Source of the DNA: JAWKZG01 sp041396125
Lineage (GTDB): Bacteria > Pseudomonadota > Gammaproteobacteria > Competibacterales > Competibacteraceae
Length of the DNA stretch: 64,000 bases
NCBI GenBank assembly: GCA_041396125.1
Contig: JAWKZG010000001.1
Location: 744,001-808,000 of the forward strand
Direction: 5' to 3'
The position numbers and the translations under genes were made by a program. Shown here one piece after another: positions 17,402 through 26,142 of the stretch (positions are counted from its first letter, which is position 1; every line of letters begins with the position of its first letter). The notes under the pieces are model-generated. The model had not been told where the DNA came from, did not search any database, and saw only the letters and a list, made by a program, of their open reading frames with translations.

Positions 17402-18592
17402 ATGAATGCTAGCGTTGACAGGATCAAGGTGCTGGTAATTGACGATGAGCCAGTCATGCAGGAGCTTATCTGCTCCCATCTGCAGGCCAGGCACTTCCTG
17501 GTGCAGAGTGCCGATGAGGGTAGGCGCGGGGTGGACGCCGCACTGAAACTGCGTCCGGATGTCGTTATCTGTGATTTGAAGCTACCCGATATTCATGGTT
17601 TCAAAGTCATTGAGTTGCTCTTGCAGTCAATGCCGGATTTGCCGATTATTGTGATTTCCGGCGTTGGCCAGATTGACGATGCCGTTACCGCACTGAAATT
17701 AGGCGCGGTGGATTATTTCAGTAAACCCCTGGCCAATCTGGGGGTGTTGGAACATGCGATCAAGCAGGCTTTGGAACATGCCCAGTTGCGGCAGCGAAAT
17801 CGCGACTATCGCAGCAAGCTGGAACAGGCGAACAGGCGTCTTGAGGCTAATCTGAAACAGCTGCGTGAAGACGAAGAAGCCGGTCGGCGCCTGCAGTTCC
17901 AGCTTTTGCCGCCCGAGACCCAGACTTTCGGTAATATATATTGCAGTCGGCGGCTTTGGACTTCATTATACCTAAGTGGTGATTTCCTTGATTATTTCAG
18001 GATTGACGATGATCATCTGGGGTTTTATATCGCCGACGTAGCAGGGCATGGTGTATCGCCAGCGTTTGTGACGATTTTGCTGAAAAGTTATATGAACCGT
18101 TACCTGGAGTTATTCCGCCAGGCTAAAAATCGCGGTGTACTGAATCCGGCCAAAATTATGAGCCGCATGAACCACAATGTGTTACAGAGCCATTTGGGTA
18201 AGCATTTGACCATGTTCTACGGTATCATCGAGTTTACCTCGAACCGCTTGCATTATTGCAATGCCGGGCACTATCCGTACCCGATTCTGTACGATGGCGA
18301 GCAGGCGGATTTTATTGAAAGTCGAGGTAAGCCGGTGGGCATGTTCGAGTTTGCTGAATATCGTAACGAAACCATAACACTGCCCAAAAATTTTGCATTG
18401 GCTTTATTGTCCGATGGCGTATTCGAGATACTGCCGCAGTTGGAAATAAAGGATAAACTGGCGTTTTTGTTGTCTCTATTTAATAGGGACAGAATTACCA
18501 TTAATCACTTAAGCCGCGGGCTTGGGGTCGATAGCGCCGGTAATACTTTACCGGACGATATAACCCTGATGTTGATCAAGCGAGGTTTTTGA
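17402..18592 (+). CDS. Response regulator with PP2C phosphatase output (HsbR/RsbU type)
   Basis: A 396-residue protein with an N-terminal receiver (about 8-120; phospho-Asp D58 in VVICDLKLPDIHG, Lys in YFSKPL), a coiled-coil linker (about 125-165) and a SpoIIE-type PP2C serine phosphatase. Metal-binding Asp residues are visible in GDFLDYFRIDDD, FYIADVAGHG and LLSDGVFE. Family knowledge: in Pseudomonas HsbR, such a regulator controls the phosphorylation of the anti-sigma antagonist HsbA. The next gene, 3 bases on, encodes exactly such a STAS antagonist. Unlike HsbR, no obvious C-terminal kinase domain is seen, so phosphatase activity dominates here (inference). Confidence 0.88.
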   Translation: MNASVDRIKVLVIDDEPVMQELICSHLQARHFLVQSADEGRRGVDAALKLRPDVVICDLKLPDIHGFKVIELLLQSMPDLPIIVISGVGQIDDAVTALKLGAVDYFSKPLANLGVLEHAIKQALEHAQLRQRNRDYRSKLEQANRRLEANLKQLREDEEAGRRLQFQLLPPETQTFGNIYCSRRLWTSLYLSGDFLDYFRIDDDHLGFYIADVAGHGVSPAFVTILLKSYMNRYLELFRQAKNRGVLNPAKIMSRMNHNVLQSHLGKHLTMFYGIIEFTSNRLHYCNAGHYPYPILYDGEQADFIESRGKPVGMFEFAEYRNETITLPKNFALALLSDGVFEILPQLEIKDKLAFLLSLFNRDRITINHLSRGLGVDSAGNTLPDDITLMLIKRGF

Positions 18593-18595
18593 TCA

Positions 18596-19096
18596 ATGCA
18601 ATTTGGTGAGATTTATTATGGCAAGCAAGGAAGCGCCTATATAATTAAATTTGTTGGAGATATTCGCTATACTTTGAGTTGTTCACTAGACAACTTTCTG
18701 GATCGTTTATTTCAGCAGAACGATTTTAGCCAGATCACGATCGATCTGACTGAAACCACGAATATCGACAGCACCAATTTAGGTCTATTGGCAAAAATTG
18801 CGAACTTCATGCGCACCCGCTTCAAGGGCAAGCCAGTGTTGATTTCAACCAATGATAATGTCAACCGTGTGCTCGACAGCATGGGGTTCGATGATGTCTT
18901 TGATCGCTGTGGCGATTGCGAGCACTGTCTGGAAAGTACCGCCAGGCAGCTGGAAGAATGTCATGCCAGCAAAGGTCAGATGGCTCGCATTATGCTGGAT
19001 GCACATACGGTTTTATGCAATATCAGTGAACACAACCGGAAAGAGTTTCAGGGTGTCGTGGGCGCGCTGCGAAGCCGTCTGGCCAGTAGCGGTTAA
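18596..19096 (+). CDS. STAS-domain anti-sigma-factor antagonist (HsbA-like)
   Basis: A 166-residue protein with a STAS domain over about residues 1-105. The phosphorylatable Ser sits in NIDSTNLGLLAKIANF (S59), the position used by SpoIIAA and HsbA. A C-terminal extension (about 106-166) carries CGDCEHC, an unusual Cys cluster for this family. It starts 3 bases after the phosphatase-regulator gene, so the pair forms a partner-switch module. The target anti-sigma factor is not in the window. Confidence 0.85.
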   Translation: MQFGEIYYGKQGSAYIIKFVGDIRYTLSCSLDNFLDRLFQQNDFSQITIDLTETTNIDSTNLGLLAKIANFMRTRFKGKPVLISTNDNVNRVLDSMGFDDVFDRCGDCEHCLESTARQLEECHASKGQMARIMLDAHTVLCNISEHNRKEFQGVVGALRSRLASSG

Positions 19097-19103
19097 GCTG
19101 TTT

Positions 19104-19574
19104 TCAGGTCCACTCCTGATACGGGCAACGTGCTAAAGACGCATTGTAGTAACGCTTGTCGTCTGTCACTTCAAGTCCCACCCAGGCGGGGCGTTCGAAG
19201 ACCTCATCCGGTGCAGTAAGCTCCAGTTCGGCAACAATCAAGCCCTTATTCGCCCCTTCAAACTCATCAATTTCCCATTCATGTGCACCGTGTGCAACCC
19301 AATGTCGGGTTTTTTCCACCAAAGGGCCACGACATAAGGTGTCCAGCATCGTTTCAGCATCGACCACTGGCATCGGATATTCAAATTCGGTGCGGGTCAT
19401 GCCGACCGTCGCGCTTTTGATATTCAGATGGGCCTTATCGCCCGCAATGCGAACTCGTACCGAGTTCAGTTCATCGCTGACCAGATAGCCCTGACGCATG
19501 CGTTTTGAACGCAGGATATGCGCACGCCAGCTGTCATTCTGAAGCAGAAACTTGCGTTCAATTTCCAAGGCCAT
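19104..19574 (-). CDS. CYTH-domain triphosphatase-like protein
   Basis: A 156-residue single CYTH domain. The defining ExExK motif is at the N-terminus (MALEIERKFLL). Further alternating charged strands (VRVRIAG, LNIKSA, RTEFEYPM, WEIDEFEG, VAELELT) line the tunnel that binds triphosphate and two metals. Known members hydrolyse inorganic triphosphate or thiamine triphosphate; a few are adenylate cyclases. The ATG at 19574 was chosen so that ExExK falls at residues 3-7; the frame is open to 19622. It is convergent with the STAS gene. Confidence 0.85.
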   Translation of the reverse strand: MALEIERKFLLQNDSWRAHILRSKRMRQGYLVSDELNSVRVRIAGDKAHLNIKSATVGMTRTEFEYPMPVVDAETMLDTLCRGPLVEKTRHWVAHGAHEWEIDEFEGANKGLIVAELELTAPDEVFERPAWVGLEVTDDKRYYNASLARCPYQEWT

Positions 19575-19676
19575 CAAAGCGCTCCTGGCTGTTGGCAAAG
19601 CCCTCGGGTACTGCTTTGTCAAACAGTACCCGGGCAGAGGGTAACAGCTTGTTTATGCTGCTAAAATATGACCGCT

Positions 19677-21362
19677 TTACTCGTCGGTGACGCAGCCTTC
19701 TGACGCGGTTTTAACGGTTTTGATGTATTTGTACAGCGTACCTTTATTCGCTTTATAGGGCGGCATTGTCCACTGGGCGCGGCGTTGTTCCATTTCTGCT
19801 TCACTGACGTCCACATCCAGTCGGTTGGCTACGGCGTCGATGGTCACCATATCACCATCCTGGATCAGCGCGATTGGACCGCCTTCCTGGGCTTCCGGCA
19901 CGATATGGCCGATGATGAAGCCGTGCGAACCGCCGCTGAACCGACCATCTGTCAGCATCGCGACCTCCTTGCCCAGGCCCGCCCCCATGACTGCCGAGGT
20001 GCAAGTCAGCATTTCCGGCATACCAGGGCCGCCTTTCGGGCCTTCATAACGGATGACGATAACATCGCCTTTCTGGATTTTGCCCTGTTCCAGTGCATGC
20101 AGCATGTCCTCTTCCTGATCAAAGACCCGCGCCGGACCTTTGAACTCCAGGCCCTCTTTGCCAGTGATCTTGGCCACCGCGCCGCCGGGTGCCAGATTGC
20201 CTTTGAGAATGCGGATATGTCCGGTTTCTTTCAGCGGTTCTTCCAGCGCATGAATGATTTTCTGGTCTTCCTGCAGGCCGGGAAGATCAGCCAGATTTTC
20301 GGCGACTGTTTTGCCGGTAACCGTCATACAGTCGCCGTGCAGCAGGCCTTTCTCCAGCAGATATTTCATGACGGCCGGTGTGCCACCAACCAGGTGCAAA
20401 TCTTCCATAACATATTTGCCACTGGGTTTGAGGTCAGCGATGTACGGGACTTTTTCGCTGAACGCGTGGAAATCATCGATGCTCAGCGGCACATCAACCG
20501 AGCGGGCAATAGCCAGTAAATGCAGTACTGCGTTGGTCGAGCCACCCAATGCCATAACCATAGTCATGGCATTTTCGAATGCCTTTCGGGTCATGATATC
20601 GCGCGGCGTGATGTTGTGTTCCAGCAGATGGCGCATGGCCTGGCCCGCCTGCATGCATTCCTCAATCTTGGCAGGATCAGTAGCCGGCGTCGAGGAGCTA
20701 TAAGGCAGACTCATGCCCATGGCCTCGATGGCTGACGCCATGGTGTTGGCGGTATACATACCACCGCAGGCACCTGCGCCAGGACAGGCATGGCGTACGA
20801 TATCCTTGCGCTGATTTTCATCAATAGCCTTGGCCAGAAACTGGCCGTAGCACTGAAAAGCCGACACGATATCGATCGGATTCTTGGCTTTGTCGTAACC
20901 GGGGCGGATAGTGCCGCCATACACCATAATGGCAGGCCGGTTGACCCGACCCATACCGATCATGACGCCGGGCATGTTCTTGTCGCAACCGGGTACGGTG
21001 ATCAAACCGTCGTACCACTGTCCACCCATTACGGTTTCAATGGAATCGGCGATCAGGTCGCGCGATTGCAGTGAAAAACTCATCCCGCGGGTACCCATTG
21101 AGATGCCATCCGAGACCCCGACGGTATTGAAGCGAAAACCAATCAGGCCGGCGCCGAGCACGCCTTCCTTGATCTGGGTGGCCAGATCCAGCAGATGCAT
21201 ATTGCAGGGATTGCCGTCATACCAGACACTGGCAATGCCGATCTGGGCCTTGTCCATATCCTCTTTGCTCATGCCGGTGGCGTATAGCATGGCCTGGGAG
21301 GCACCCTGGGATTTCGGCTGGGTGATGTTCGCGCTGACGCGGTTGAGTTTTTTATCGCTCAT
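19677..21362 (-). CDS. ilvD: Dihydroxy-acid dehydratase
   Basis: A 561-residue Fe-S dehydratase that converts 2,3-dihydroxy-isovalerate (or 3-methylvalerate) to the 2-oxo acid in valine and isoleucine synthesis. VPGCDKNMPG and HACPGAGACGGMYTANTM carry the cluster cysteines. TDGRFSGGSHGFIIGH is the C-terminal active-site loop with the catalytic Ser. Length matches the shorter IlvD class. It stands alone, with no other ilv gene nearby. Confidence 0.95.
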   Translation of the reverse strand: MSDKKLNRVSANITQPKSQGASQAMLYATGMSKEDMDKAQIGIASVWYDGNPCNMHLLDLATQIKEGVLGAGLIGFRFNTVGVSDGISMGTRGMSFSLQSRDLIADSIETVMGGQWYDGLITVPGCDKNMPGVMIGMGRVNRPAIMVYGGTIRPGYDKAKNPIDIVSAFQCYGQFLAKAIDENQRKDIVRHACPGAGACGGMYTANTMASAIEAMGMSLPYSSSTPATDPAKIEECMQAGQAMRHLLEHNITPRDIMTRKAFENAMTMVMALGGSTNAVLHLLAIARSVDVPLSIDDFHAFSEKVPYIADLKPSGKYVMEDLHLVGGTPAVMKYLLEKGLLHGDCMTVTGKTVAENLADLPGLQEDQKIIHALEEPLKETGHIRILKGNLAPGGAVAKITGKEGLEFKGPARVFDQEEDMLHALEQGKIQKGDVIVIRYEGPKGGPGMPEMLTCTSAVMGAGLGKEVAMLTDGRFSGGSHGFIIGHIVPEAQEGGPIALIQDGDMVTIDAVANRLDVDVSEAEMEQRRAQWTMPPYKANKGTLYKYIKTVKTASEGCVTDE

Positions 21363-21538
21363 GGTAAGTCTCGTTAGCTGTAAGGGAAAGCTCTGGAAAA
21401 GAGCACAAGTCTAGCGCTTGAGGACGCAGTCGCCAAGGTTTCAGCGTTATCTGCCGGCCATGGCCGTATCGGTGTACGTGCTATGGCAGCCGTGCGCTGG
21501 TGTTGCTGCAGCACAGCGCGCCAAGCTGGCAGCAGATT

Positions 21539-22255
21539 TTAAACCGCTGCTGTTATGGTAGCAGGTGTGGAGGGGGACGCAGCAGATTGGGTCAGCGCGT
21601 GAAATTCGAGAATTTCCTCGGCGGCCTGCGCAATCATATTGGCGCTTTGGGTGATACTGACACCGATCAGGCCCGTTTGCTCCGGGCTAAGCGGCAAAGT
21701 ATCGAACAAACGATCAAGCGCTTGATTATGCGAAGGTTCCAGAATGGCATGGCGGGAAAAATTGCGAAAAGCCTCTTTCGGCAAGCCGGTACGCTGAACG
21801 GTCTGCTCTATATGCTCAAGTGTCGGTGTTTCGGATTCCACCACTGCGATATAGCCCAGCAGGGCAATCGGGTGATGATGCTTAATCCAGTAATATTGAG
21901 CACCGATCAGTGCTGCCACGGTCGGTGGCGGCATTCGTGTCAGAGTGTCTTGTCGAGCAATACCAAGTGCCTCGAGATCTTCCAGCAGCCAGCCATCATG
22001 GCCGGTTTCCTGCGGAATCTGCCGTGTGAAATAATCGATCAGATCAGCCGTTACCGGCTCCGTTGGCCTGTTGCGCAATTGCTCTATCGCGGCTTCCATC
22101 AGTGGCACCGTGGCGCGCGCCATGCAATGGATGCGAAACAGCATAATCGGGTAAAGCTGAACGATATTGGGATGTGACCAAAGCTGCTGGCTGGCAGCCC
22201 GTAAACGGGCGCTTACCAGATGCCGCTTGAGATTGAACTGTGCGCTGTTTTGCAT
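21539..22255 (-). CDS. Heme-oxygenase-like diiron oxygenase, RiPP-locus associated
   Basis: A 238-residue all-helical protein of the TenA/PqqC/heme-oxygenase-like fold, annotated in relatives as 'iron-containing redox enzyme'. Metal-ligand patterns of diiron members are visible: ETGHDGWLLED (E83, H86) and RHAILEPSHNQAL, an HxxxExxH (H169, E173, H176), with another Glu at 140. This argues for a diiron oxidase rather than a cofactorless PqqC. It is on the same strand as, and 143 bases after, a 66-residue putative precursor peptide, and faces a YcaO-TfuA pair. Inference: it oxidatively tailors the peptide (C-C cleavage, desaturation or hydroxylation). The substrate is untested. Confidence 0.75.
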   Translation of the reverse strand: MQNSAQFNLKRHLVSARLRAASQQLWSHPNIVQLYPIMLFRIHCMARATVPLMEAAIEQLRNRPTEPVTADLIDYFTRQIPQETGHDGWLLEDLEALGIARQDTLTRMPPPTVAALIGAQYYWIKHHHPIALLGYIAVVESETPTLEHIEQTVQRTGLPKEAFRNFSRHAILEPSHNQALDRLFDTLPLSPEQTGLIGVSITQSANMIAQAAEEILEFHALTQSAASPSTPATITAAV

Positions 22256-22324
22256 ATTGAATTGTCGTTACTGTGGGATGGCGGAAGAGGGCGCTGTAAA
22301 AGCGTAACTGTTAATTCATCGATT

Positions 22325-22349
22325 CCCCCGGAGGATAGTCTCCCGGGGG
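22325..22349 (-). terminator. GC-rich hairpin between precursor gene and oxygenase gene
   Basis: CCCCCGG (22325-22331) and CCGGGGG (22343-22349) form a 7-bp GC stem with an 11-base loop, about 50 bases after the precursor stop on the minus strand. No long T-run follows, so it is more likely a partial terminator or RNA-stabilising hairpin that would give more precursor than enzyme transcript (inference). Confidence 0.5.
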
Positions 22350-22398
22350 TGGCAAAATGATAAGTAGTGTTCGTTTTTATAGTCGATGTGGCAGGCTG

Positions 22399-22599
22399 TC
22401 AGAAGCCATGCATTTGAATGGCTTGATCGTAGTCATCCCGGTGACCGCCATCGGAAATTTTGGCGCGGGCGGTGACTACAGCATGGAATTCGTCATCCGT
22501 CATATTCTCGATCAAAGCCTTGGCATTCGCTGATAAGCTGGCATCGTCTTTGATAACGCCTAAATTTTGCAACTGTTCAACTCTTGAGGGCGTGGCCAT
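22399..22599 (-). CDS. Putative RiPP precursor peptide, 66 residues
   Basis: AGGAG lies 7 bases before the ATG at 22599. The peptide starts MATPSRVEQLQNLGVIKDDA and has a helix-forming acidic middle (SLSANAKALIENMTDDEFHA). It ends with AKISDGG followed by a 14-residue tail, HRDDYDQAIQMHGF. It contains no Cys, so azoline formation is unlikely to be the main modification; YcaO-TfuA pairs are known for backbone thioamidation, which needs none. The Gly-Gly at 51-52 could be a leader-cleavage site. From memory it resembles the small 'aroma-sacti cluster' peptides annotated in proteobacterial RiPP loci, unverified. Alternative: an unrelated small regulatory protein. Confidence 0.65.
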   Translation of the reverse strand: MATPSRVEQLQNLGVIKDDASLSANAKALIENMTDDEFHAVVTARAKISDGGHRDDYDQAIQMHGF

Positions 22600-22730
22600 A
22601 ATAGTCTCCTAAATAGCATGGTTGCGTGTAGTTGGATGCGTCGCCCGCAACCTGTGTATATTTTGCGGCACGAGCTTTTTATTTAGCAGACGAATACTGA
22701 TTCCGCAAGTTAATGCGCCAATAATCGGGA

Positions 22731-23987
22731 GTGTTTTTGGAGTCGCACGTCGTAACGAACAAAACGCCCTGGGCATTCACTGCCAGCCCTAAAATCGCCC
22801 TTGTCTCAGGTCGCGTCATGTCACCCGAGCAGACTGAACAGCGCTTGCGGCCCTTGCTGGAAAAGCTGCCGGTAACGCGAATAACGGATCTGACCCCGCT
22901 TGATCCGATCCGGCTGCCGGTGTATGCCGTGGTGACACCACTGGCCCGCGACCTGACGACGCATATGGGCAAAGGTGCTGATGCACTCAGCGCCAGAGTC
23001 AGTGCTTTAATGGAAGCGGTTGAGCGTATCAGCGCTGAATCGATTGACCCGGCCCGCCAGCGCCGCGCCAGCTACCGTGAACTGCTGGACAGCGGACTGT
23101 GCCCGATTGATCCGCAAAGCTGTATTCTGCCGGACGACAGCGATTATGCACCGGAGCGCAGCTTCAGCTGGGTGGAAAGTCATGATCTGATGCAGGGCGA
23201 GAACGTGTTGCTGCCGCTTGACCTGGCGCTCAATCCGCCGTCAGAAGGCTTGTTACGAGCCGTGGACAGCAACGGGCTGGCTTCCGGCAATACTTATCTG
23301 GAAGCGGTTGTGCACGGCCTGAATGAAGTCATTGAGCGCGATGTGCAAAGCCAGCTGGAGTTTCATGCTTTGTTCGCCGATCCGCAGGATCAACCCGTCC
23401 ATTGTCCGGCAATAGCCCCTGACAGTTTGCCGGCTGCGGCGCGGCATTGGCTCGAACGGCTGCAGCAGCATGGCCTGGCGTTGCGCCTGCACGACGCTAC
23501 TAATGATCTGGGCGTTGCGACGATTCGTGCCCTGATCAGCGATTTCGACTATCCCACGCCGGGTGGTGCGGTAACGCAGCATTTTATCGGTTGGGGCAGT
23601 GCGCCGAACAGCGAACTGGCCCTGCTGCGCGCGATCAGTGAAGCGGTGCAATCGCGTCTGGGTGTGATCCAGGCGGCGCGTGATTCATTCAATACCACGC
23701 CACTGGGCATCCGCGCACAGACCCGCGCGCAACGACGCCGTTTGCTGGAGAGCCAGCGCTACATCGATTTTCGCCAGGTCAACTCATTCAATCATGCAGA
23801 CTTGTACGAGGATTTGCAGTTTTTGTTATCACGCCTGCGTGCAACAGGTTTGCAGCGCGTTATTGTGACCGATCTGAGCCGGGCTGATCTGGGCATTCCG
23901 GTCGTTCGCGTGCGGGTGCCGGGGCTGGCCCAGTTCAGCGTTAACCAGCGCCGGGTGGGTTGGCGCTGTCTGCGACATTTACTGTAA
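22731..23987 (+). CDS. YcaO-domain ATP-dependent cyclodehydratase/thioamidase
   Basis: A 418-residue YcaO protein. ATP/Mg-binding stretches are visible at ALMEAVERISAES (about 92-104) and in the segment NGLASGNTYLEAV...NEVIERD (about 185-208). YcaO enzymes phosphorylate a peptide backbone amide so that a nucleophile can replace the oxygen. With a TfuA partner, the nucleophile is sulfide and the product a thioamide (known for McrA glycine and thiovarsolins). The TfuA gene starts 16 bases downstream. The GTG at 22731 was taken as the start, with a TTG two codons later as the alternative. The divergent precursor gene leaves about 130 bases for both promoters. Confidence 0.92.
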   Translation: MFLESHVVTNKTPWAFTASPKIALVSGRVMSPEQTEQRLRPLLEKLPVTRITDLTPLDPIRLPVYAVVTPLARDLTTHMGKGADALSARVSALMEAVERISAESIDPARQRRASYRELLDSGLCPIDPQSCILPDDSDYAPERSFSWVESHDLMQGENVLLPLDLALNPPSEGLLRAVDSNGLASGNTYLEAVVHGLNEVIERDVQSQLEFHALFADPQDQPVHCPAIAPDSLPAAARHWLERLQQHGLALRLHDATNDLGVATIRALISDFDYPTPGGAVTQHFIGWGSAPNSELALLRAISEAVQSRLGVIQAARDSFNTTPLGIRAQTRAQRRRLLESQRYIDFRQVNSFNHADLYEDLQFLLSRLRATGLQRVIVTDLSRADLGIPVVRVRVPGLAQFSVNQRRVGWRCLRHLL

Positions 23988-24002
23988 CGGGGATAATACC
24001 GG

Positions 24003-25346
24003 ATGAATACAAGCCAGTCGGTCATTGTTTATGCTGGTCCCAGTGTGTCGTCCCGGCTTGTGCAAACCCTGCTACCGGGCTGCACATTGCGGCCCCCGAT
24101 CCGGCGTGGCGATCTGTACCGTGATCGTGAGCAGGGCGGAGCCTTGTTTGTGCTGCTGGATGGTGTGTTAATCCAGGAGCCTGCCCTGCCGCTGCGGGAG
24201 ATCATGGATGTGCTGCAGGATGGCGCGACGATCATCGGCGCTTCTAGCATGGGTGCGTTACGGGCTGCCGAATGCTGGCCAGCGGGTATGCAGGGGGTGG
24301 GTACGATTTATCGCTTATTCCGGCGCGGTAGCCTGCATTCCGATGATGAAGTCATTTTAACGTTTGCCGCTGAGGACGATTACCGGCCTTTATCGGTTGC
24401 TTTGATCAATATCCGCTATGCCTTGCGCCGTGCCGTGCAAAACCAGCGTTTAGACGCCGGGCAGGCCGCACAAATCATCGAATACGCCGAAACCCTGCAT
24501 TTCAGTGCCCGCCGCTGGCCGACATTGCTGGCCCATGTCGGTATTCAGGATAGCGCTTTACAGACTTTTTTGAGCAATCAGGATCTGAAACACCTGGATG
24601 CGGTCCGGGCCTTGCGGCGAGTTGCGCACGGGCTGGCCCGCTCGGCGTATACGCTGGCACCACGCTGCAGTCAACACGCGTTTGTGCCGTCCGAGGCACA
24701 ACGGGAGCAGACTTATGCCGTGACGGCCGGGCTGGAGTCAGCCGCCTCTAATTCAGTTGCCCTGAAACAGGGGGTGGCTCGCTGGCACTTGATCAGCGGC
24801 CGTTATACGCGCCATATCGCAGCTATTGCGGCTGCCAGCCCGAGCACTGAACTGGCTGAGCGCCTGGCGCGCAAGCGCGAGCTGGATGTCATCCTGGATG
24901 GCCTGGCGTTTACCCGGGAACAAGTCGGTGAGGCTGCTGCGACACGCCTGGCGCGCCAGCAAAGCGTTGCTTTGCGCTGGGTGTTGCTGGAGCTGTGGCA
25001 GACTGCGGCAACAGTCGAATTTGCCGAATGTCTTTGGGCCGAATTGCAGACCAGCGGTGAATTGAGCGCCGAACTGTTTCGCTGGCGTGCGATTACTGCT
25101 GGTGCCCGTGAAGCCCACCAGCGTGGTTTGCAGGTGCGGCGTGCGGATGTGTTTCTGGCAGAAGCCGAGATTGCCCATGCGCATGGCTTTCATTCCTGGC
25201 GCATGCTGCGGCAAAACAGCGACTCGGCACCGTATCCCTGGGCGGATTTCGAGCACTACCGGAATCAACTGGCATTGGCGAAACGACTGCGTGAGGCACT
25301 GTTTAATCCTGTCGCTTATTCTTCGTGCGGCAGCATAAACCCCTGA
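24003..25346 (+). CDS. tfuA: TfuA-like protein, partner of YcaO
   Basis: A 447-residue protein. The N-terminal 215 residues are the TfuA-like core (VIVYAGPSVSSRLVQ, then ATIIGASSMGALRAAECWP). The C-terminal half is helical and specific to this subgroup, with no domain I recognise. TfuA is thought to deliver sulfur to the YcaO active site for thioamide formation. It follows the YcaO gene by 16 bases, forming an operon. Its 3' end overlaps the convergent acetyltransferase gene by 31 bp, so antisense interference is possible. Confidence 0.9.
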   Translation: MNTSQSVIVYAGPSVSSRLVQTLLPGCTLRPPIRRGDLYRDREQGGALFVLLDGVLIQEPALPLREIMDVLQDGATIIGASSMGALRAAECWPAGMQGVGTIYRLFRRGSLHSDDEVILTFAAEDDYRPLSVALINIRYALRRAVQNQRLDAGQAAQIIEYAETLHFSARRWPTLLAHVGIQDSALQTFLSNQDLKHLDAVRALRRVAHGLARSAYTLAPRCSQHAFVPSEAQREQTYAVTAGLESAASNSVALKQGVARWHLISGRYTRHIAAIAAASPSTELAERLARKRELDVILDGLAFTREQVGEAAATRLARQQSVALRWVLLELWQTAATVEFAECLWAELQTSGELSAELFRWRAITAGAREAHQRGLQVRRADVFLAEAEIAHAHGFHSWRMLRQNSDSAPYPWADFEHYRNQLALAKRLREALFNPVAYSSCGSINP

Positions 25347-26119
25347 AACGGTGTGATGGCATGAAAGCCCATGGCCTGATATAGCGGCAGACCCTGATCG
25401 GTTGCGTGCAGGACAATCCGCTGCAAACCGCACGCCTGCTGGGCCTGCATAATGGAATGGCGCATCACGGCTTCACCGTAGCCATGACGTTGGTGCTCGG
25501 GGCGGGTGGCGACTAATCCCACATACAATTGACCATCCAGCACCACGGTTTTGGCGCAGCTGACCGGCTGGCCGTCAAGATAGGCAACATAGCCGTAAGC
25601 AGGCGGCGTTTCCCACAAAGGCGCAACATCCAGGGCTTCGATGCCCCATTCCTCCGGCATATGATAACCCTGACAATTGATTTCACCCACCGCACTGCGG
25701 TTGGCAGAATCATTGACCGGGCGTATATCCAGTGTGGGTAATGTACGGCGCGGCGGCAGTAAGGCCTCGCTTGCCATGCCGGTCATGGTGAATCCTGCGG
25801 TCAATGCATAACGGGCAAAGATTGCTTCCATCCGGGGGCGCAGGGCGGCTGGCAGAAAATCGGCACTGACAAAAAATATCCAGCCCAGCTGCCGGGTTTG
25901 GGCATGTGCCAGGGCGGCTTCAATCCGGCTTGTCAAATCGGCTTCGTCGCGTACCTCATCAGCCAGAAAGCTAAGGTTGCAGATGGGCCAGGTGTGATTC
26001 ATCCAGGGTGCCACCACCCCTTCCAGATGCGCCACCGTACCGGCTGGCGAGCGGTCCGACCAATAGCGCCAGGCTTTGATGAAAGCGTCGTTTGAGGCGG
26101 TGATTTCAGTGCTGTTCAT
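25316..26119 (-). CDS. GNAT-family N-acetyltransferase
   Basis: A 267-residue protein whose C-terminal half is a GNAT domain. Motif A, binding the acetyl-CoA pyrophosphate, is VATRPEHQRHGYGEAVMRHS, followed by LQRIVLHATDQGLPLYQAMGF (motif B region). The N-terminal 130 residues are divergent and may bind substrate. Gene tails overlap tfuA by 31 bp. Acetylation of a mature peptide (self-protection or tailoring) is possible given the neighbours, but GNAT substrates cannot be inferred from sequence. Confidence 0.85.
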   Translation of the reverse strand: MNSTEITASNDAFIKAWRYWSDRSPAGTVAHLEGVVAPWMNHTWPICNLSFLADEVRDEADLTSRIEAALAHAQTRQLGWIFFVSADFLPAALRPRMEAIFARYALTAGFTMTGMASEALLPPRRTLPTLDIRPVNDSANRSAVGEINCQGYHMPEEWGIEALDVAPLWETPPAYGYVAYLDGQPVSCAKTVVLDGQLYVGLVATRPEHQRHGYGEAVMRHSIMQAQQACGLQRIVLHATDQGLPLYQAMGFHAITPFQGFMLPHEE

Positions 26120-26142
26120 AAGCGGGTTCCGATTTTAAGTTA

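Noticed and set aside
19785..20519. A 244-codon plus-strand frame opposite ilvD
   Set aside because: Antisense shadow of a well-conserved gene; composition (Phe/His/Arg/Gln-rich) is typical of such shadows.
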